A stretch of DNA of 64,000 bases, taken from positions 186,001 through 250,000 of the forward strand of contig WNNJ02000350.1 of the NCBI GenBank assembly GCA_012934845.2. The letters run 5' to 3'. Shown in pieces: positions 30,360-42,228 of the stretch (positions are counted from its first letter, which is position 1; each line of letters begins with the position of its first letter). The translations under genes were made by a program, and so were the position numbers. The stretch is from Pomphorhynchus laevis (taxonomy: Eukaryota > Acanthocephala > Palaeacanthocephala > Echinorhynchida > Pomphorhynchidae). The notes under the pieces are model-generated. The model was not told where the DNA came from. It was given only the letters and a program-made list of their open reading frames with translations, and searched no databases.

Positions 30360-30830
30360 CCATAAAATATAAAATATAATACATTAAATAATGAAATTTT
30401 AAGAATTGCAACAATATGTAATGATATTGGCTTTCTTCAAAATCATTTAAATAATTTAATAGATACATATTTTAAAGTAGGTTACTATAAAAATAACATC
30501 AAGCAGAAAATAGTAAAATATATAAATCAACACAATAATATAAAGAATAAATTTAAACTCTTAAGTGGCAAATTTTTATGGATGGATAATAAATAATATA
30601 CTTTGTATTAGAGTAAGATACTATATAGTTTTATCTGAGGAAATTCGTCCTTAACACGTGTTTGGAACCGCGTCTATGTTGGGTCGAGGAATATGGACCG
30701 AAACCTGATAACATAGCAGTTCCTCCTGATGACCTCTAATTCTTATTCTGATACATCGTCTGTTATTTATTAGTCAATTCATAAAAATTTATTTTTATTT
30801 TAAATTCTTACTTTACATATTATTCTTACT
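30360..30830 (+). repeat. A-rep, long copy with Penelope-like RT tail
   Basis: Closely matches 3480-3960, including TTAAGAATTGCAACAATATG, the CTTAAGTGGCAAATTTTTATGG block, GGACCGAAACCTGATAACATAGCAG and TCCTGATGACC. Confidence 0.65.
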
Positions 30831-31075
30831 TTACATTATTTTTTAATAAACATATTAATAATTAAACTACTTGTAACTACTTCTAGATATGAACATTAAA
30901 TTAACATCAATTAAACTACTTTAATAAACTACTTGTAACGATATCGTATTTATTCAAAAATTATAAATCTTTAAAATAAATCTTTAAATATTTTATTTAA
31001 AAATATGCATTTTTAAATAAAAGTTTTTACATTATCGTTTACAAATTGAAAAAGTAAAAACGGTATAAGTTTATT

Positions 31076-31227
31076 CTATTGATTTCGCTTGCCTTCCCAA
31101 GTGCCTGCAAAAACATCACTCTGTATTCCGTCTTTGGCATTATTAACAAGAAAATGCATAATCGCCTTCGGAACAAGATCTTGTATCGATTTTCGAACAA
31201 TTTCAAAATAGGATTTGATTAAATGTT
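31076..31227 (-). CDS. Terminal exon: dynamin-related protein GED, copy 1
   Basis: On minus, a splice acceptor (CTCTTTAG) is followed by 152 bases coding [17 protein letters not shown], then [17 protein letters not shown] and a short tail ending TAG (31078-31076). This is the GTPase effector domain of a DRP1/Dnm1-type dynamin, which self-assembles on mitochondria and peroxisomes for fission; IVRK.IQD..PKA.MHFLVN is the family hallmark. Earlier exons were not found nearby on minus, so this may be the end of a gene with long introns or a detached exon. The frame is intact and keeps the family Arg in IVRK. Confidence 0.7.
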
Positions 31228-31324
31228 CTAAAGAGTTAAGTAAACTATTTTAAACATAACGAAAAGCTCGCTTGAACTTACATCTTATATAAACAAATCA
31301 ATATTTACATTGAACAAAATAATA

Positions 31325-31590
31325 AATGATTAATCGTGGAATAGTAGGGGCGGAACATGATAACATAGCAGTTCCTCCTGATGATCTCTATTTCTTATTC
31401 GAATACATCGTATCATATTTATTAGTCAAATAATAAAAATTGACTTTTATTTTAAATTTTAATTTTCTATAAATATAATTATATAAAATCTTATATACTT
31501 ATTTATTATTTATAATTATTTATCTGTATTTTTAATTTTATGTACTATAAAATACATATACCCAGATATATGATTCGTCATTATACATAA
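31325..31590 (+). repeat. A-rep insertion inside duplication copy 1
   Basis: AACATGATAACATAGCAGTT, CTCCTGATGATCTC and the AT tail are absent at the aligned place in copy 2 (36803-36841), which shows they were inserted after the duplication. Confidence 0.7.
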
Positions 31591-31755
31591 ATGTATAAAC
31601 GTCATAATGTTAAAGCCGATTACCAACAAAAATTAAATAAAGTTAAAAAATAATAAATAATTTAAATATTTTAAACAATACTATTTTATATTATTTCATT
31701 TTTAAATAATTATGAGGAAATCTAATTACTGTAGTTTCATCATTAATACTATTCG

Positions 31756-31985
31756 TCAGTGAATGATACTTTATGATTACTGCATGCTTAAAGGGTTTCC
31801 TATAGGTTACTTAACAATCTTTCAATGCAAGGAATTACATTAATATTACCGTGTACAAGTCAATACTAATGCCGTTTAGTATGGCATGTACACTGTAATA
31901 TTAATGTAAATCCATGTATTGTAATATCGCTAAGTAACCTATAGGAATCTCTTTATGCATGCAGTAATCATAAAGTATCATTCAC
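31756..31985. repeat. Foldback sequence, about 100-bp arms
   Basis: GTGAATGATACTTTATGATT...CCTATAGGTTACTTA on the left is mirrored by TAAGTAACCTATAGG...AATCATAAAGTATCATTCAC on the right around a 20-30 bp spacer near 31870. The duplication copy at 37015 has only the left arm. Confidence 0.75.
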
Positions 31986-32130
31986 TAATGCCGTTAGTAT
32001 ATAAGATAAGATAAGGAATTTCTTAAATAACTAACAACCACTAAAAAATAACGAAATGAGACATTAGAAAAAAAAAACAAAGCAGTTCAAATAAGACAAT
32101 TCATAATAGCATTTAGTCTTCATAATGATG

Positions 32131-33243
32131 TCACGGCCTCAGGTCCAGCGGGATCTGAGCCCTCCAGCACATCCAACACGCCGCTCTTCGACTGAACCAC
32201 CCGGGGTCTATCACCCCCCGAAGAATCCAATCTAGGCGGACTATGCGCGGTAATCGCGAGATGAGGAGCTTGAGAAACCTTAGTCTTTGCTCTGGAGGAC
32301 GTCCTCTCGAAAAGAAGACTAATCCCGAGATAGCCCAAGTACCCCAGAGGCGCACTTGGGTTTTCCCATTCAACGACAGATGCTGAGCCCGTTTCAGGGC
32401 CCACCTAGCTTTCTTCAGGATACGTTTAAGTCTATCCAGGTCAGCTTTCGCCGACCAGTTCACCGTAACAGTGAACCCCAGGTATTTTACTCGACTTGTG
32501 AAGGTAGGGAGTGGTTGATTAGTCAATATAGAAGATAGAGCTGAGAGTGCTAGTCTCTTTAATTTTTTCTTTGTCGCAGGGGTGCCATGAAAGACAACTA
32601 CCTGCGATTTTGATGAATTTAAAATAAGATTGGATAGGGTCAGCTGGTCTGTTAATCTTAAAAAGAAACGGCTGATGTCCGAAGCGACATCTTTGCACCT
32701 GCGTCCAGAGAACAGGGCCGTGGTATCATCAGCGTATACCACTAGATGTTGATCACGTTTAAAATTCTTGAATAGTACAATGGAGGCAGCAAGAAATAAG
32801 ATAGGAGAAAGTGGGGATCCTTGGGGCACACCTGTAATAGGGTAGAACTGACACGCATCAGGGTCGTCTTCATAGTAGAACCTCTTGGTAAACAGTAATA
32901 TCTCCACCCTGTTAACAATTCTCGCAGGCAACCCGAGTGACCTGAGAGAGGAGATAACAAAGGGAATGGAAATGCGGTCAAATGCAGCAGAAAAGTCAAG
33001 GAAAACAGCCACAGCTAGTTGATGGCTATTATCCCTACAAAACTGATGCACTTCACCTATTGCTGAATGAACCGAGCGTCCCTTGACAAACCCGTGAAAA
33101 CTCGGTGGGATCAAATTACGCCTACTTAAATGGTCGCGGATTCTACGCGCAAGCGCTTTTTCGTAGATGGAGATGAGGGAGTTTTGAATCGAAATGGGAC
33201 GCAGATCTTTGGGACATGAAACCGGACTATGCTTGGTAAGAAA
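32131..33243 (-). pseudogene. Reverse transcriptase of the R1/I-like LINE
   Basis: On minus, the frame opens at about 33243 with SCPKDLRPISIQNS and continues YEKALARRIRDHL, FHGFVKGRS, VFLDFSAAFDRIS (motif A), GVPQGSPLSPILF and the catalytic VVYADDTTALFS. It then runs on through LNSSKSQVVVFH to a C-terminal LDLRP and stop. The RT core is complete. The downstream part is short, with no RNase H domain seen. It is out of frame with the endonuclease ORF upstream: the join near 33240 shows a frameshift, probably a small deletion, between INISRRIFL and the TKHSPVSCPKD segment. The element is therefore dead as it stands. Confidence 0.85.
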
Positions 33244-34589
33244 ATTCTACGACTAATATTGATGCCGGCTACATCGGATGGTGAGGCTAAAAGCATTGTG
33301 ACGGCCACTTCTCTTCTTTGATCGGCTGTCAAAAGCTGACAGACTCGAGAAGATAATGGAGCGACGGATTTAGAGGTGCCCGGAAGTGGCCCCCAGGAGT
33401 TAAGGATATCTGTAACAGATAAGTCCCTGCTCCTGAAGTCACCCCAAGGCGGGATTGGTTGGGGAGATTGAGTGGCTCCATAATTATGTAGGGATAGTGA
33501 CTCCTTCAAAACATTATCAAGGCCTATACTACCAATCCAACCCAAAGCTCTATCCTTCCAACAGACAAACTTCTCCTTCTTGAATATCTTCCAGAAGGAA
33601 GACTGAGAAGGGTTAAGGTGAGCGATGTTCGCCTTATCCCTGCTCAGCTGGAACCTATATCTAGTGCTCCAGTATTCATTCGAGATGGCCTGCCTGGCGG
33701 AAACAGAGACATTGGGAAGACGTAGCATTTTAGCCAAAACCTTGAGTTTTGTTGGAGTGGGATTGTAAATATGACCTTTATAGGTAGTCGAAAGAAACGC
33801 GGTAGCTTGCGAGGAGAGGAAGGAATTAAATTCGGTCAAATTCTCATTACCAATTCTGGGGAAGAGTTGGATAGCCGCCTGAAAGAAAGCCACTCTGATG
33901 GGATCAAAGTGAAACCTCCTTCTAAGCAACGTATCTTCCTCTATCCGCCAACGAATTAGGTCATGAGAGATGGTCTGTTTTTGGCGCGACTGCTCAGTAC
34001 AGATGGGTTTCAACAACCACATCTTATGAAGCAGTAATATGTCGAGGAGAGAATTAGTTGTTGAGCAATGAAAAGTTGGGGACGGTGGTTTGTGAATAAG
34101 GTAATCGTTCCTGGCTCTGCGGAGTGCTGCATTAATCCAACGACCAGTTCTGTCGTTGAAGTCACCGAGTAACATGTCATAGCCACTACCCAAGATACGG
34201 TCCAGGAGATCACGGTTTTTGTGAATTTCCCCTGGCCTAATATATATATTGGCTATGCTGATCCGTTTACCATTCTTACAAAGTGAAACAGCTAAACAAG
34301 ACAGGGCTGGACAAGAATAGTTTAAAAGAAGGGATGATCTTAAGGAGCATTTAACTAGGGTTAAAAGACCTTGAGATGAAGAGGCGTGAGGAGGGGTTAT
34401 GTACGGAGTGAAGTGGGTGTAAATATGCTTGGGGATAAATCGAGTAATGTCCTGGGGGATACGGATAGACCGCGTCTCCTGAAGGACTATAACATCCGCA
34501 TCTCTACCAGATAGAAGGCTAAGAGCAGAAGCACCTCCCGAATTCCACTGAAGTATATTCAGTGAAAAAGGCTCTTGACTACTTTGCAT
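33126..34589 (-). pseudogene. Endonuclease portion of the R1/I-like LINE ORF2
   Basis: 487 codons on minus from ATG 34589. Endonuclease motifs: LNILQWNSGG, VIVLQETRS (metal-binding Glu), LLGDFNDRTGRW, then ISHDLIRW where the family has SDH; the His and Asp appear transposed, which should impair catalysis. A long linker to RT follows (WKIFKKEKFVCWKD), ending in the first RT blocks (SDVAGINISRRIF) before the frame is lost. The gag ORF lies 34 bp upstream. Confidence 0.85.
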
Positions 34590-34623
34590 TGTGTTACGAC
34601 AGCTGGAGTGGGATGCCTACCTC

Positions 34624-35280
34624 CTAGCAGAAACTAGGAGAGAGAAAGTTGCCCTTCTCACTCCCAGCCCTACCAGGAGAAGACACTTGCCCACCGGCAT
34701 TATCTTCATCTCCCTTTGAGGCCAACAACTCCCAGCATATATCATCTTTCTTTGCCAACTTCAAGGAAGCCAACTTTTGTTTAGAAGATGATCTCTTCTT
34801 AGAACGGGGGGCTCTCTTTGAAGAGGTAAGAATCGTCGATGGAGGAGAACGGGACTCCTCGAATTTCGCTATCAGATGGTTCGTTAAGGCTCGAATCTCG
34901 TCTTTATATATCTGTAGTCTTGCGTCAACAATTTTGAAAATGTCGGTGTCCGACATACCATAACCGTTTGAATTGGATAAGCTGGCAGCGGCAAAGTGGG
35001 CCGGTTTGACCGGTGCCCCACAATGCCTTAATTTGTATTCTTTGAAGATAGGACATCTTCTAGACCAGGCCGGGTGCTGACCACCACAATTGGAACACAG
35101 AGGGGGGAGAGAACATTTCCCCTCATGGACTTCGGAAGAGCTGCAAACCCCACACGTATGGGGCCTAGTACAGTTCGAGGACCAGTGCCCCCAGAGGTGG
35201 CACCCATTGCAATGGGGGTATGTTAAGTCATCAGCATCTACGATATTGAAAGAAAGATTGTACCCCAGAAAGGGGTTACA
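34624..35280 (-). pseudogene. Gag-like ORF1 C-terminus with three CCHC knuckles
   Basis: On minus the frame is open from the truncated 5' end (about 35280), without a Met, to 34624. It reads NPFLGYNLSFNIVDADDL, then three zinc knuckles: CNGCHLWGHWSSNC, CGVCSSSEVHEGKC and CSNCGGQHPAWSRRC. A Lys/Ser-rich tail follows (SKRAPRSKKRSSSK). Such triple-knuckle gags bind element RNA in I/Jockey/R1-type LINEs. The N-terminal half is missing because of 5' truncation at insertion. Confidence 0.85.
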
Positions 35281-35345
35281 TTTGCCGTTAGTATATAAAA
35301 ATATTCATTTGCAGTCAGCATGGAGGCTTATCAATACTGATGCGT

Positions 35346-36285
35346 TATAACAATGACAAATTAGAATTGACTATTTAAATTATATTTAGCGTCTGACAAC
35401 AGTTATGTGATCAACGCAAATGCTTAGATTAATTTAAAGGCTATGGAATGCCATTTAGCTAATGTCGGATGCTGATTTGTAATCAAGCTATTAATGAATT
35501 AATGATACATACAACCCATTATACATAGTATAATGATACATAGTGATCATTTTGATAACTTAGAGCGCTGATAAAAAAAACATTTCATTTTACTGTCAAT
35601 GATTAGAGTACCAGACGTTGAAATTTGTCAAAATTACCATTATCGCGTTTATAATTTAAAGTTTCTAAATATTTAAAAATGTATTTTGATATAATAAATT
35701 TATAGAATTAATAGAATACGTTTATAAAATACGTAGGCACAGTTATCTAATTTGATATGTGTATGATATATGATTTTATATCATTATGCATGTATTACAA
35801 AACTAGAAAACGCCGTCTGGAATTGTGCACGGTATTAATAAATTGATAATAATTTAAGTAGCTATTAATTGTCGCGCTTTTGTGTTTTCAAAACTTCAAA
35901 TGAACGCAAATTATGGAAATACTTAGGCATATTTGGTTATTTCTTGTAGTTTATGACTAACGCTCCAATGCTATATCATCACGTGGTGTACAGTCTAATC
36001 AATGAACAATGTAAAAACTATATTTTCAAAACTATTTCGATATTTGATATTCGTCCATTTGAACCTGTTATTACTTATTCCTTATTTTCATTAATATCAA
36101 AGCTACATCAACGTGTGTTTTTCTTTAGCAAATAAGTTTCACAATTTATCTAAAACAACTTCAGGTACTTACATTAGATATGTCAATGAACATAGATATA
36201 GATCAACATACAGAAGAAAATAATCCATTGTTATCCAAGGCAAATCAGTTCGGTATAAAATAATGTATATCAGAACACATTCCAT
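35346..36285. other. AT-rich, no gene seen
   Basis: No coding motif in either strand; a 60-codon plus frame at 35953 shows no family features. Confidence 0.4.
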
Positions 36286-36354
36286 ATTTATAAATTTATC
36301 CAGAAGGCTTTATTCTTAACAAAACCAATATTAATGATAAAGAAGGTGTATATC

Positions 36355-37200
36355 TAGATATGAACATTAAATTAACATTAACTAAAACTACTATTAATAA
36401 ACTACTTGTAACGATATCGTATTTATTCAAAAATTATAAATCTTTAAAATAAATCTTTAAATATTTTATTTAAAAATATGCATTTTTAAATAAAAGTTTT
36501 TACATTATCGTTTACAAATTGAAAAAGTAAAAACGGTATAAGTTTATTCTATTGATTTCGCTTGCCTTCCCAAGTGCCTGCAAAAACATCACTCTGTATT
36601 CCGTCTTTGGCATTATTAACAAGAAAATGCATAATCGCCTTCGGAACGAGATCTTGTATCGATTTTTGAACAATTTCAAAATAGGATTTGATTAAATGTT
36701 CTAAAGAGTTAAGTAAACTATTTTAAACATAACGAAAAGCTCGCTTGAACTTACAACTTATATAAACAAATCAATATTTACATTGAACAAAATAATAAAT
36801 GATTAAAGTATAAATTTACATTAAACTTTAATTTACATTAAAATTTAATGTATAAACGTCATAATGTTAAAGCCGATTACTAACAAAAATTAAATAAAGT
36901 TAAAAATATTAAATAATATAAATATTTTAAACAATACTATTTTATATTATTTCATTTTTAAATAATTATGAGGAAATCTAATTACTGTAGTTTCATCATT
37001 AATACTATTCGTCAGTGAATGATACTTTATGATTACTGCATGCATAAAAATATTTTTATAGGTTACTTAACGATCTTACAATGGTAATAGTAACGATCTT
37101 ATAATAGTACCGTGTACAAGCCAATGCTAATACCGTTAGTATATAAAAATATTCATCTGCAGTCAGCTTAGAGGATAATCATTACTGCTTCGTTGTAAAT
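36355..37200. repeat. Local duplication, copy 2 (pre-insertion version)
   Basis: Matches 30880-32004 plus 35299-35345 but lacks the A-rep, the foldback arm and the LINE. Around 37131-37150 it reads CTAATACCGTTAGTATATAAA, the uninterrupted form of the LINE target. Confidence 0.8.
36549..36700 (-). CDS. Terminal exon: dynamin-related protein GED, copy 2
   Basis: Same 152-base exon as at 31076, same acceptor (CTCTTTAG) and stop TAG (36551-36549). It codes [20 protein letters not shown] and the [13 protein letters not shown] segment. The family Arg of IVRK is Gln here, which suggests that copy 1 is closer to the functional sequence. Both frames are open, so it is not clear which, if either, belongs to an expressed gene. 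Confidence 0.65.
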
Positions 37201-37538
37201 ATTTAATCCTTAAATATTTTAATAAATCAAAATTATTTAAAAGTAGGAGCATCTATATTTAGACAAATAAAAGGTGTTCTAATGGGTGGTAATAGTAGTT
37301 CAATTCATATTCTTTATAGAATATGAATTTGTTCATAAAACAAATTATTTTTTGTGTAAAAAATAATATAAATTATATAAAGATATGAAATATATGTTTC
37401 GATATATTTATAAAATATATTAATAAATTGAGTTAACATGAACAAAAAAAAACGAATTTTCAAGTTGGAATTATTTGATTGTAACGAACTAATCTAATTT
37501 TTAGTACTTCGCCTCGAAAATCAGATCTATAACTTCAG

Positions 37539-37730
37539 TCTAAAAGTAGCCAGCTAACAAGTTCTAATATAGAACAACATTATCTTGATTTATTTCATTC
37601 AGCACAAACATGTCGTGTAGTGAAATTGACTTCTACCGTGGGTGTATTGCAATTTCCAACTTACCGAATTTTAGTAGAACTTCGACCTCTATACGGAAGG
37701 AAGATAGTAGTAATTTCTCGAATTAAATAA
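37539..37730 (+). CDS. Possible terminal exon of an unidentified gene
   Basis: After a possible acceptor (CTATAACTTCAG) a 63-codon frame runs SKSSQLTSSNIEQHYLDLFH, QTCRVVKLTSTVGVLQF, PTYRILVELRPLYGRK, IVVISRIK and TAA. Composition is less AT-biased than around it. It lacks a Met near its start, as expected for a 3' exon. Upstream exons were not identified and the family is not recognised. An overlapping minus reading with a good donor (CG|GTAAGT) is a weaker alternative. Confidence 0.35.
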   Translation, partial: SKSSQLTSSNIEQHYLDLFHSAQTCRVVKLTSTVGVLQFPTYRILVELRPLYGRKIVVISRIK

Positions 37731-40613
37731 ATACTTATAATATGTTGTCATATCTAAATTATGCTGGTTACTCCGTTAGATAATTTATCGTCACTCCCTC
37801 AACGACATATCATTAATAGATTTAAATTAATTTTGAATTGACAAATTTTACTTTAAAATAAAGTAAAATGAATATATTATGAATATATTAGTTTACAGAA
37901 TAAATTTACTTGGCAGAATATTTACATATTCAATTAGTTTTAAATTTCGAATTGTAATTTTAACTATAATTGTAGAACATTTTTATAGTTTAAAAAACAT
38001 TTTAAGTTTCAATAGGAGATAAAATTAACGCAATTATGAACATATATAATTTTACAATCTTATTATTAAATATAATTAATATATTATATAATTAATATAA
38101 TATATTATTTTTATCGTTTAATTGATGCAACTAAAACATGTCAATTATAATTATTATGTAATTTCTTATAATTTAATATATTAGAGATAATATATTTTAA
38201 ATTATGCTGCAAAAAATTATCAATTCAGTTGAACAATTCAGCATCATAAAGAATAACGGAATATCAAATCGGTTTTTGCAAGATTTTAATTAAGATATTA
38301 AATACTTTGAAAGCAAACTAATTTACTTTCAAGTTTTACTTTGATTCAAAAGTTTAAAATAGTCAATTCATTTTTTACAAAGAATTATAATTACAATTGG
38401 TGAACAAATTGTATTTTTTGTTCTTTTTGCCGCTTCAAATTGTAATTTCAACTATAATTGTAGAACATTTTTATAATTTTAAAAACATTTTAGGTTTTAA
38501 TAGGAGATAATAGTAACGTAATTATAGCTGATATATTTTTAAGCTTTATTTTTAATATGAATTTGTTCATAACTGTGTAATAAATTATGTTTCGATACAT
38601 TGATGATATAGGTGTATATAACTGTAATAATTTTTATTCAATACGCGAACAAATTTATCAAAGTAGCATCATTCTTAATAAAACCAATATTAATGATAAA
38701 GAAAGTAAATATCTAAAATAGATATAGATATACGGATAAAATTGAATTAATAGAATCCCAAAATATATGAAGGTGTATTTAAGCCTATAAAGACATATTT
38801 ATATTTATATAATTATATAAACTATATAAATGTATGAAATATATGTTTCGATACATTGATGATATAGGTGTATATAACTGTAATAATTTTTATTCAATTA
38901 GTGAACAAATTTATCAAAGTAGCATCATTCTTAATAAAACCAATATTAACGATAAAGACGGTATATAATCATCAATTAAAACTACTTTTAATTTATGTAT
39001 TTTAATTTGTTTTTCAATTAAAAGACTGGAGAGATAAAATAATTACAAATGATGATCACAAATTATATAAAGATATTAAATATTTGTTTCGATTAATTGA
39101 TATGTGTATTTAACTCTAATAATTTTTATTCAATAATTGAATAAAGTTATCCATGTAGCTTCATTCTTAATAAAACCAATATTAATGTTAAAGAAGGTAT
39201 ACATCTAGATATAAAAATTAAAATTATATATTTTCAATTAGTTTTAAATTTTAAATTGTAATTCCAACTGCAATTGTGGAACATTTTTATAGTTTAAAAA
39301 TCATTTTCAAGTTTGCTTTCAATTTAAAAAACTGGAGAGATAAAAGAATTACAATTAAACATATTCCTTATGATCACAAATTTGTTCTGTCGAAATATTG
39401 AAAATAAATTTAATGACAACTGCCGTTAACTGCTCAAGTCAACAAAAAGCCAATAAAAATAATAAAATTATATTTAATTTAAATCTTATAATTTAACAAT
39501 AATGAAATTTTATTGCATAATGAACCATCCTGATAATTTAATAGGATTTATATTTCAAAAATTATATATTTTTGTATTAAAAATGTAATTTTTAATACAA
39601 ATATTGGTTTACCATCAATCAGATCAATTTTAATTATCTGCAATATTTATCGCATATAGTTTTCTCTTTGATTATTTATAATGAATACGATTTATATATC
39701 ATTAAGTTAAAAATGTAATCTAATTTAAATTAATTATAATTAGAATAACTATATTGACTATTAATATTTTAAATCAACAATGAATACTTGGAATTTCTAC
39801 AACACAAACGAAGTTTATACATCTGTTGTATGTTCTTAATAAATATTAAGCTTTTTAATGTGGTCACTTCTACAAAGTTATTACAAGCCCATAAAAAATA
39901 ATAGTATTGTTGTTAAAATTAAATGCAAGAATTTGATAGAAAAGTAGGTAGAGAAATCAATCTGGGTTACTACTAAGCTGTTGGTGATCAATAAGATTAA
40001 GGAGAATGAAAAATTTGTAGATTTTGGGGTTGCTTGTGAATTTTAGATTGAAGGGCACATAAAGCAATATTGTACATTGGTAAAGTAGCTGGATATGTGT
40101 TCATATTAACATAAACAGATGATAATTTAATCTTACTTTCGTTTGTATTTCAAAGATGTTCTAATAAGTTTTCGACAAGTGGCTTAACTATACTTTCATA
40201 ATTAAAATATCAATGATTATTGAATTTTTAACCGCGTCTAAACTCACAATTTTCGCACCATGCGATTAAATAATTATAAAAGTGAAATTGAAAAAGTTAA
40301 ATATGACATTACACCTATTATAAACAAAGTTACGTTTTGTGTCTAGCTACAAAAACTTCTTTTTAAGAAGGTTTTCGTCTTAAAAACCTTCTTAAAGGTT
40401 TTTAAGAAGATTCTTTGACATTGTCTTTACACACCAAGTACTAATTAAAATACAGAATGTATTACCTGAATTGCTTAAAAGGAAGATATATCGCAATGTA
40501 ACTTAACTATTAGATCAGGTAACTGAATTTACGTATATTAAATTATTTATAAATTTAGCATAATGATAAATAAAAATGAATTAAATAATAATAAATAATA
40601 AATAATTTAATAG
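37731..40613. repeat. AT-rich region of degraded local repeats
   Basis: Blocks containing AATTGTAGAACATTTTTATA recur at about 37970, 38455 and 39275 (GGAACATTTTTATAG). Blocks containing ATGTTTCGATACATTGATGA recur at about 38588 and 38843. A strong hairpin, TTTTTAAGAAGGTTTTCG with AAAACCTTCTTAAAGG, lies at 40360-40410. No gene was recognised. Confidence 0.5.
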
Positions 40614-40803
40614 TTTCAACTATCAAATCTTCTTCATCCCCAGCAACATCAGCCGAAAAATCAACAACCAAACTCCAAGACAACTTTATGCATCCAAACT
40701 TGAATAAATGCAGGCTATGGGATTTCATAACCGTGTTGCAAATCTTAGAGCGCTTGTTGCATCTATTGTTGACGTAAATATGATTGTAGAACGTATTATT
40801 TAG
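40614..40803 (+). pseudogene. Ubiquilin-type UBA domain exon, one in-frame stop
   Basis: After an acceptor-like AATAG, a frame reads FNYQIFFIPSNISRKINNQ, TPRQLYASKLE, TAA stop (40705-40707), MQAMGFHNRVANLRALVASI, VDVNMIVERII and TAG. The LEQ.QAMGF.NR.ANL.AL.A...D.N..IERI pattern is the ubiquitin-associated domain at the C-terminus of ubiquilin, which shuttles ubiquitinated proteins to the proteasome. The stop falls on the conserved Gln (CAA to TAA), and the usual Thr-Gly-Gly is changed to Ser-Ile-Val. No UBL or STI1 exons were found nearby. Either a decayed copy or a real last exon carrying one mutation or sequencing error. Confidence 0.65.
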
Positions 40804-40839
40804 AATTATTTATTATTTAAAAAATATTAATAAATAATT

Positions 40840-41330
40840 GTTATATAAGATTTTATATAATTTAGATCAAGTTCAAATTAAAAATTGAAATTTAAAATAA
40901 AAACCAATTTTTAATTGAATTGACTTATAAATAACAGACGATGTATCAGAATAAAAATTAGAGGTCATCAAGAGGAACTGCTATGCTGTCAGGTTTAGAA
41001 GTGCTATTCCTCGACCCAACATAGCAATGAGGCCAAATTTATGTTAATGACGTAATTCATCTGATGAAATTTGATTATCATGTTCTATCCTAATACAAAA
41101 CAAATAATTTATTATCCATACAAATTTGTCGCTTAATACTTTAAATGTATTTTTAATAATATTTAGTTGTTATGCATATTTTACTATTTTTGGTTTGATT
41201 TGATTTTTATAGTAATATAGTTTAAAATATTCATCTATTAAATTATTTAAATTATTTTGAAGCTAGTTTGGTTACATAATATGCCAATTCTTAAAATTTT
41301 ATTTTAATGTATTATATTTAATATTAATAA
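40840..41330 (-). repeat. A-rep, long reverse copy
   Basis: On minus it repeats 3480-3960: the RT-tail segment (41300-41100), TTGCTATGTTGGGTCGAGG, CAGCATAGCAG, CTCTTGATGACC and the AT tail. GAAAC is altered to TAAAC here. Confidence 0.6.
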
Positions 41331-42228
41331 TATATTAATATCAATAAAAATATCGATATTAATATATTAATATTAATATCGATATTATATTAATATTATA
41401 TTTACTATTATATGGTATGCATGAATGCTAATGCAATAATATGTTTATTATAAATTTAAATATATCACCTTTACTATTTAAATTAATAGTATCGGAAATT
41501 AATATAAATCGGAAATTTAAAGCAATGCATGCAGCATGACCACGAAGATTAAAAAAATCTAAATAATTTGTCGATAAGATGGGAACGGAGGAGGTATTTA
41601 AGCAATACTTGCGACATTTAAGTGATTTCTATTTCAGTAAAATGATAAAATTCTTGTACGTTTATAAGAGTGATACAGTATCTATTTTAAGTAATTTTCC
41701 ATTTAATAAGTCTCAATTGATTACGCGAAAGCAGCCTTTGTTGTAATTAGTGGATATTCCTGATTATTCTTGAATATTGAACCATAATTTTAATTAAAAA
41801 AAATATAATACAATTACATAGTACTAATAGTAGTATAAAATTTGCACAACAATAAAAACGCCATGTAGTATCAAGCACAACAAATAATTATATGATTTTG
41901 AAGCTGTTACAATATTGATTACTATTGTAAAGGTAAAACAATAATCACACATCATCATTTAGATCAATGATCTAAATATTGTCTCGTTGTTTTATCTACA
42001 AAATCAGTACATAAAAATCAAAAAATTATATCATAAATGTCACATGCTAATTTAAGCGATCACTCCAATTTCCACGCTAATTCACTTCAAACTATAAAAA
42101 AAATAAAATACTTATGTACATTCTCATACAGCTTATGTAATTTGGTGATAAAATTGTCATAACGACATTTTTATTTGACATTTCTCATTAAAATGCAATA
42201 TTTCAAAACCGATATATATAATTATTAA
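41331..42228. other. AT-rich 5' flank of the GH63 gene
   Basis: Includes a palindromic ATATTAATATTAATATCGAT run at about 41330-41400 and a TATA-like GATATATATAATTATT at 42211-42226. No other gene was seen. Confidence 0.4.

Larger units (their letters stand above)
30880..32004. repeat. Local duplication, copy 1 (partner at 36355-37200)
   Basis: 30880-31324 matches 36355-36803, and 31590-31790 matches 36841-37040. An A-rep copy (31325-31590) and a foldback extension (31756-31985) are present only here. The copy is continued beyond the R1/I-like LINE at 35299-35345, which matches 37140-37190. Confidence 0.8.
32005..35282 (-). mobile_element. R1/I-like LINE, 5'-truncated, with 16-bp target-site duplication
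   Basis: A perfect direct repeat, TGCCGTTAGTATATAA, brackets the element at 31989-32004 and 35283-35298. Read on minus the order is a partial gag ORF with CCHC knuckles, endonuclease, RT, short 3' region and a (TTATC)n-type tail (32005-32015). Base composition is more GC-rich than the surroundings. The empty site is preserved in the paralogous copy near 37131-37150. Confidence 0.92.

Noticed and set aside
40705-40707. TAA read as Gln (ciliate-like code) in the UBA exon.
   Set aside because: No internal TAA or TAG occurs in the long intact genes, and other frames (for example F1 ORF1) end naturally at TAA.
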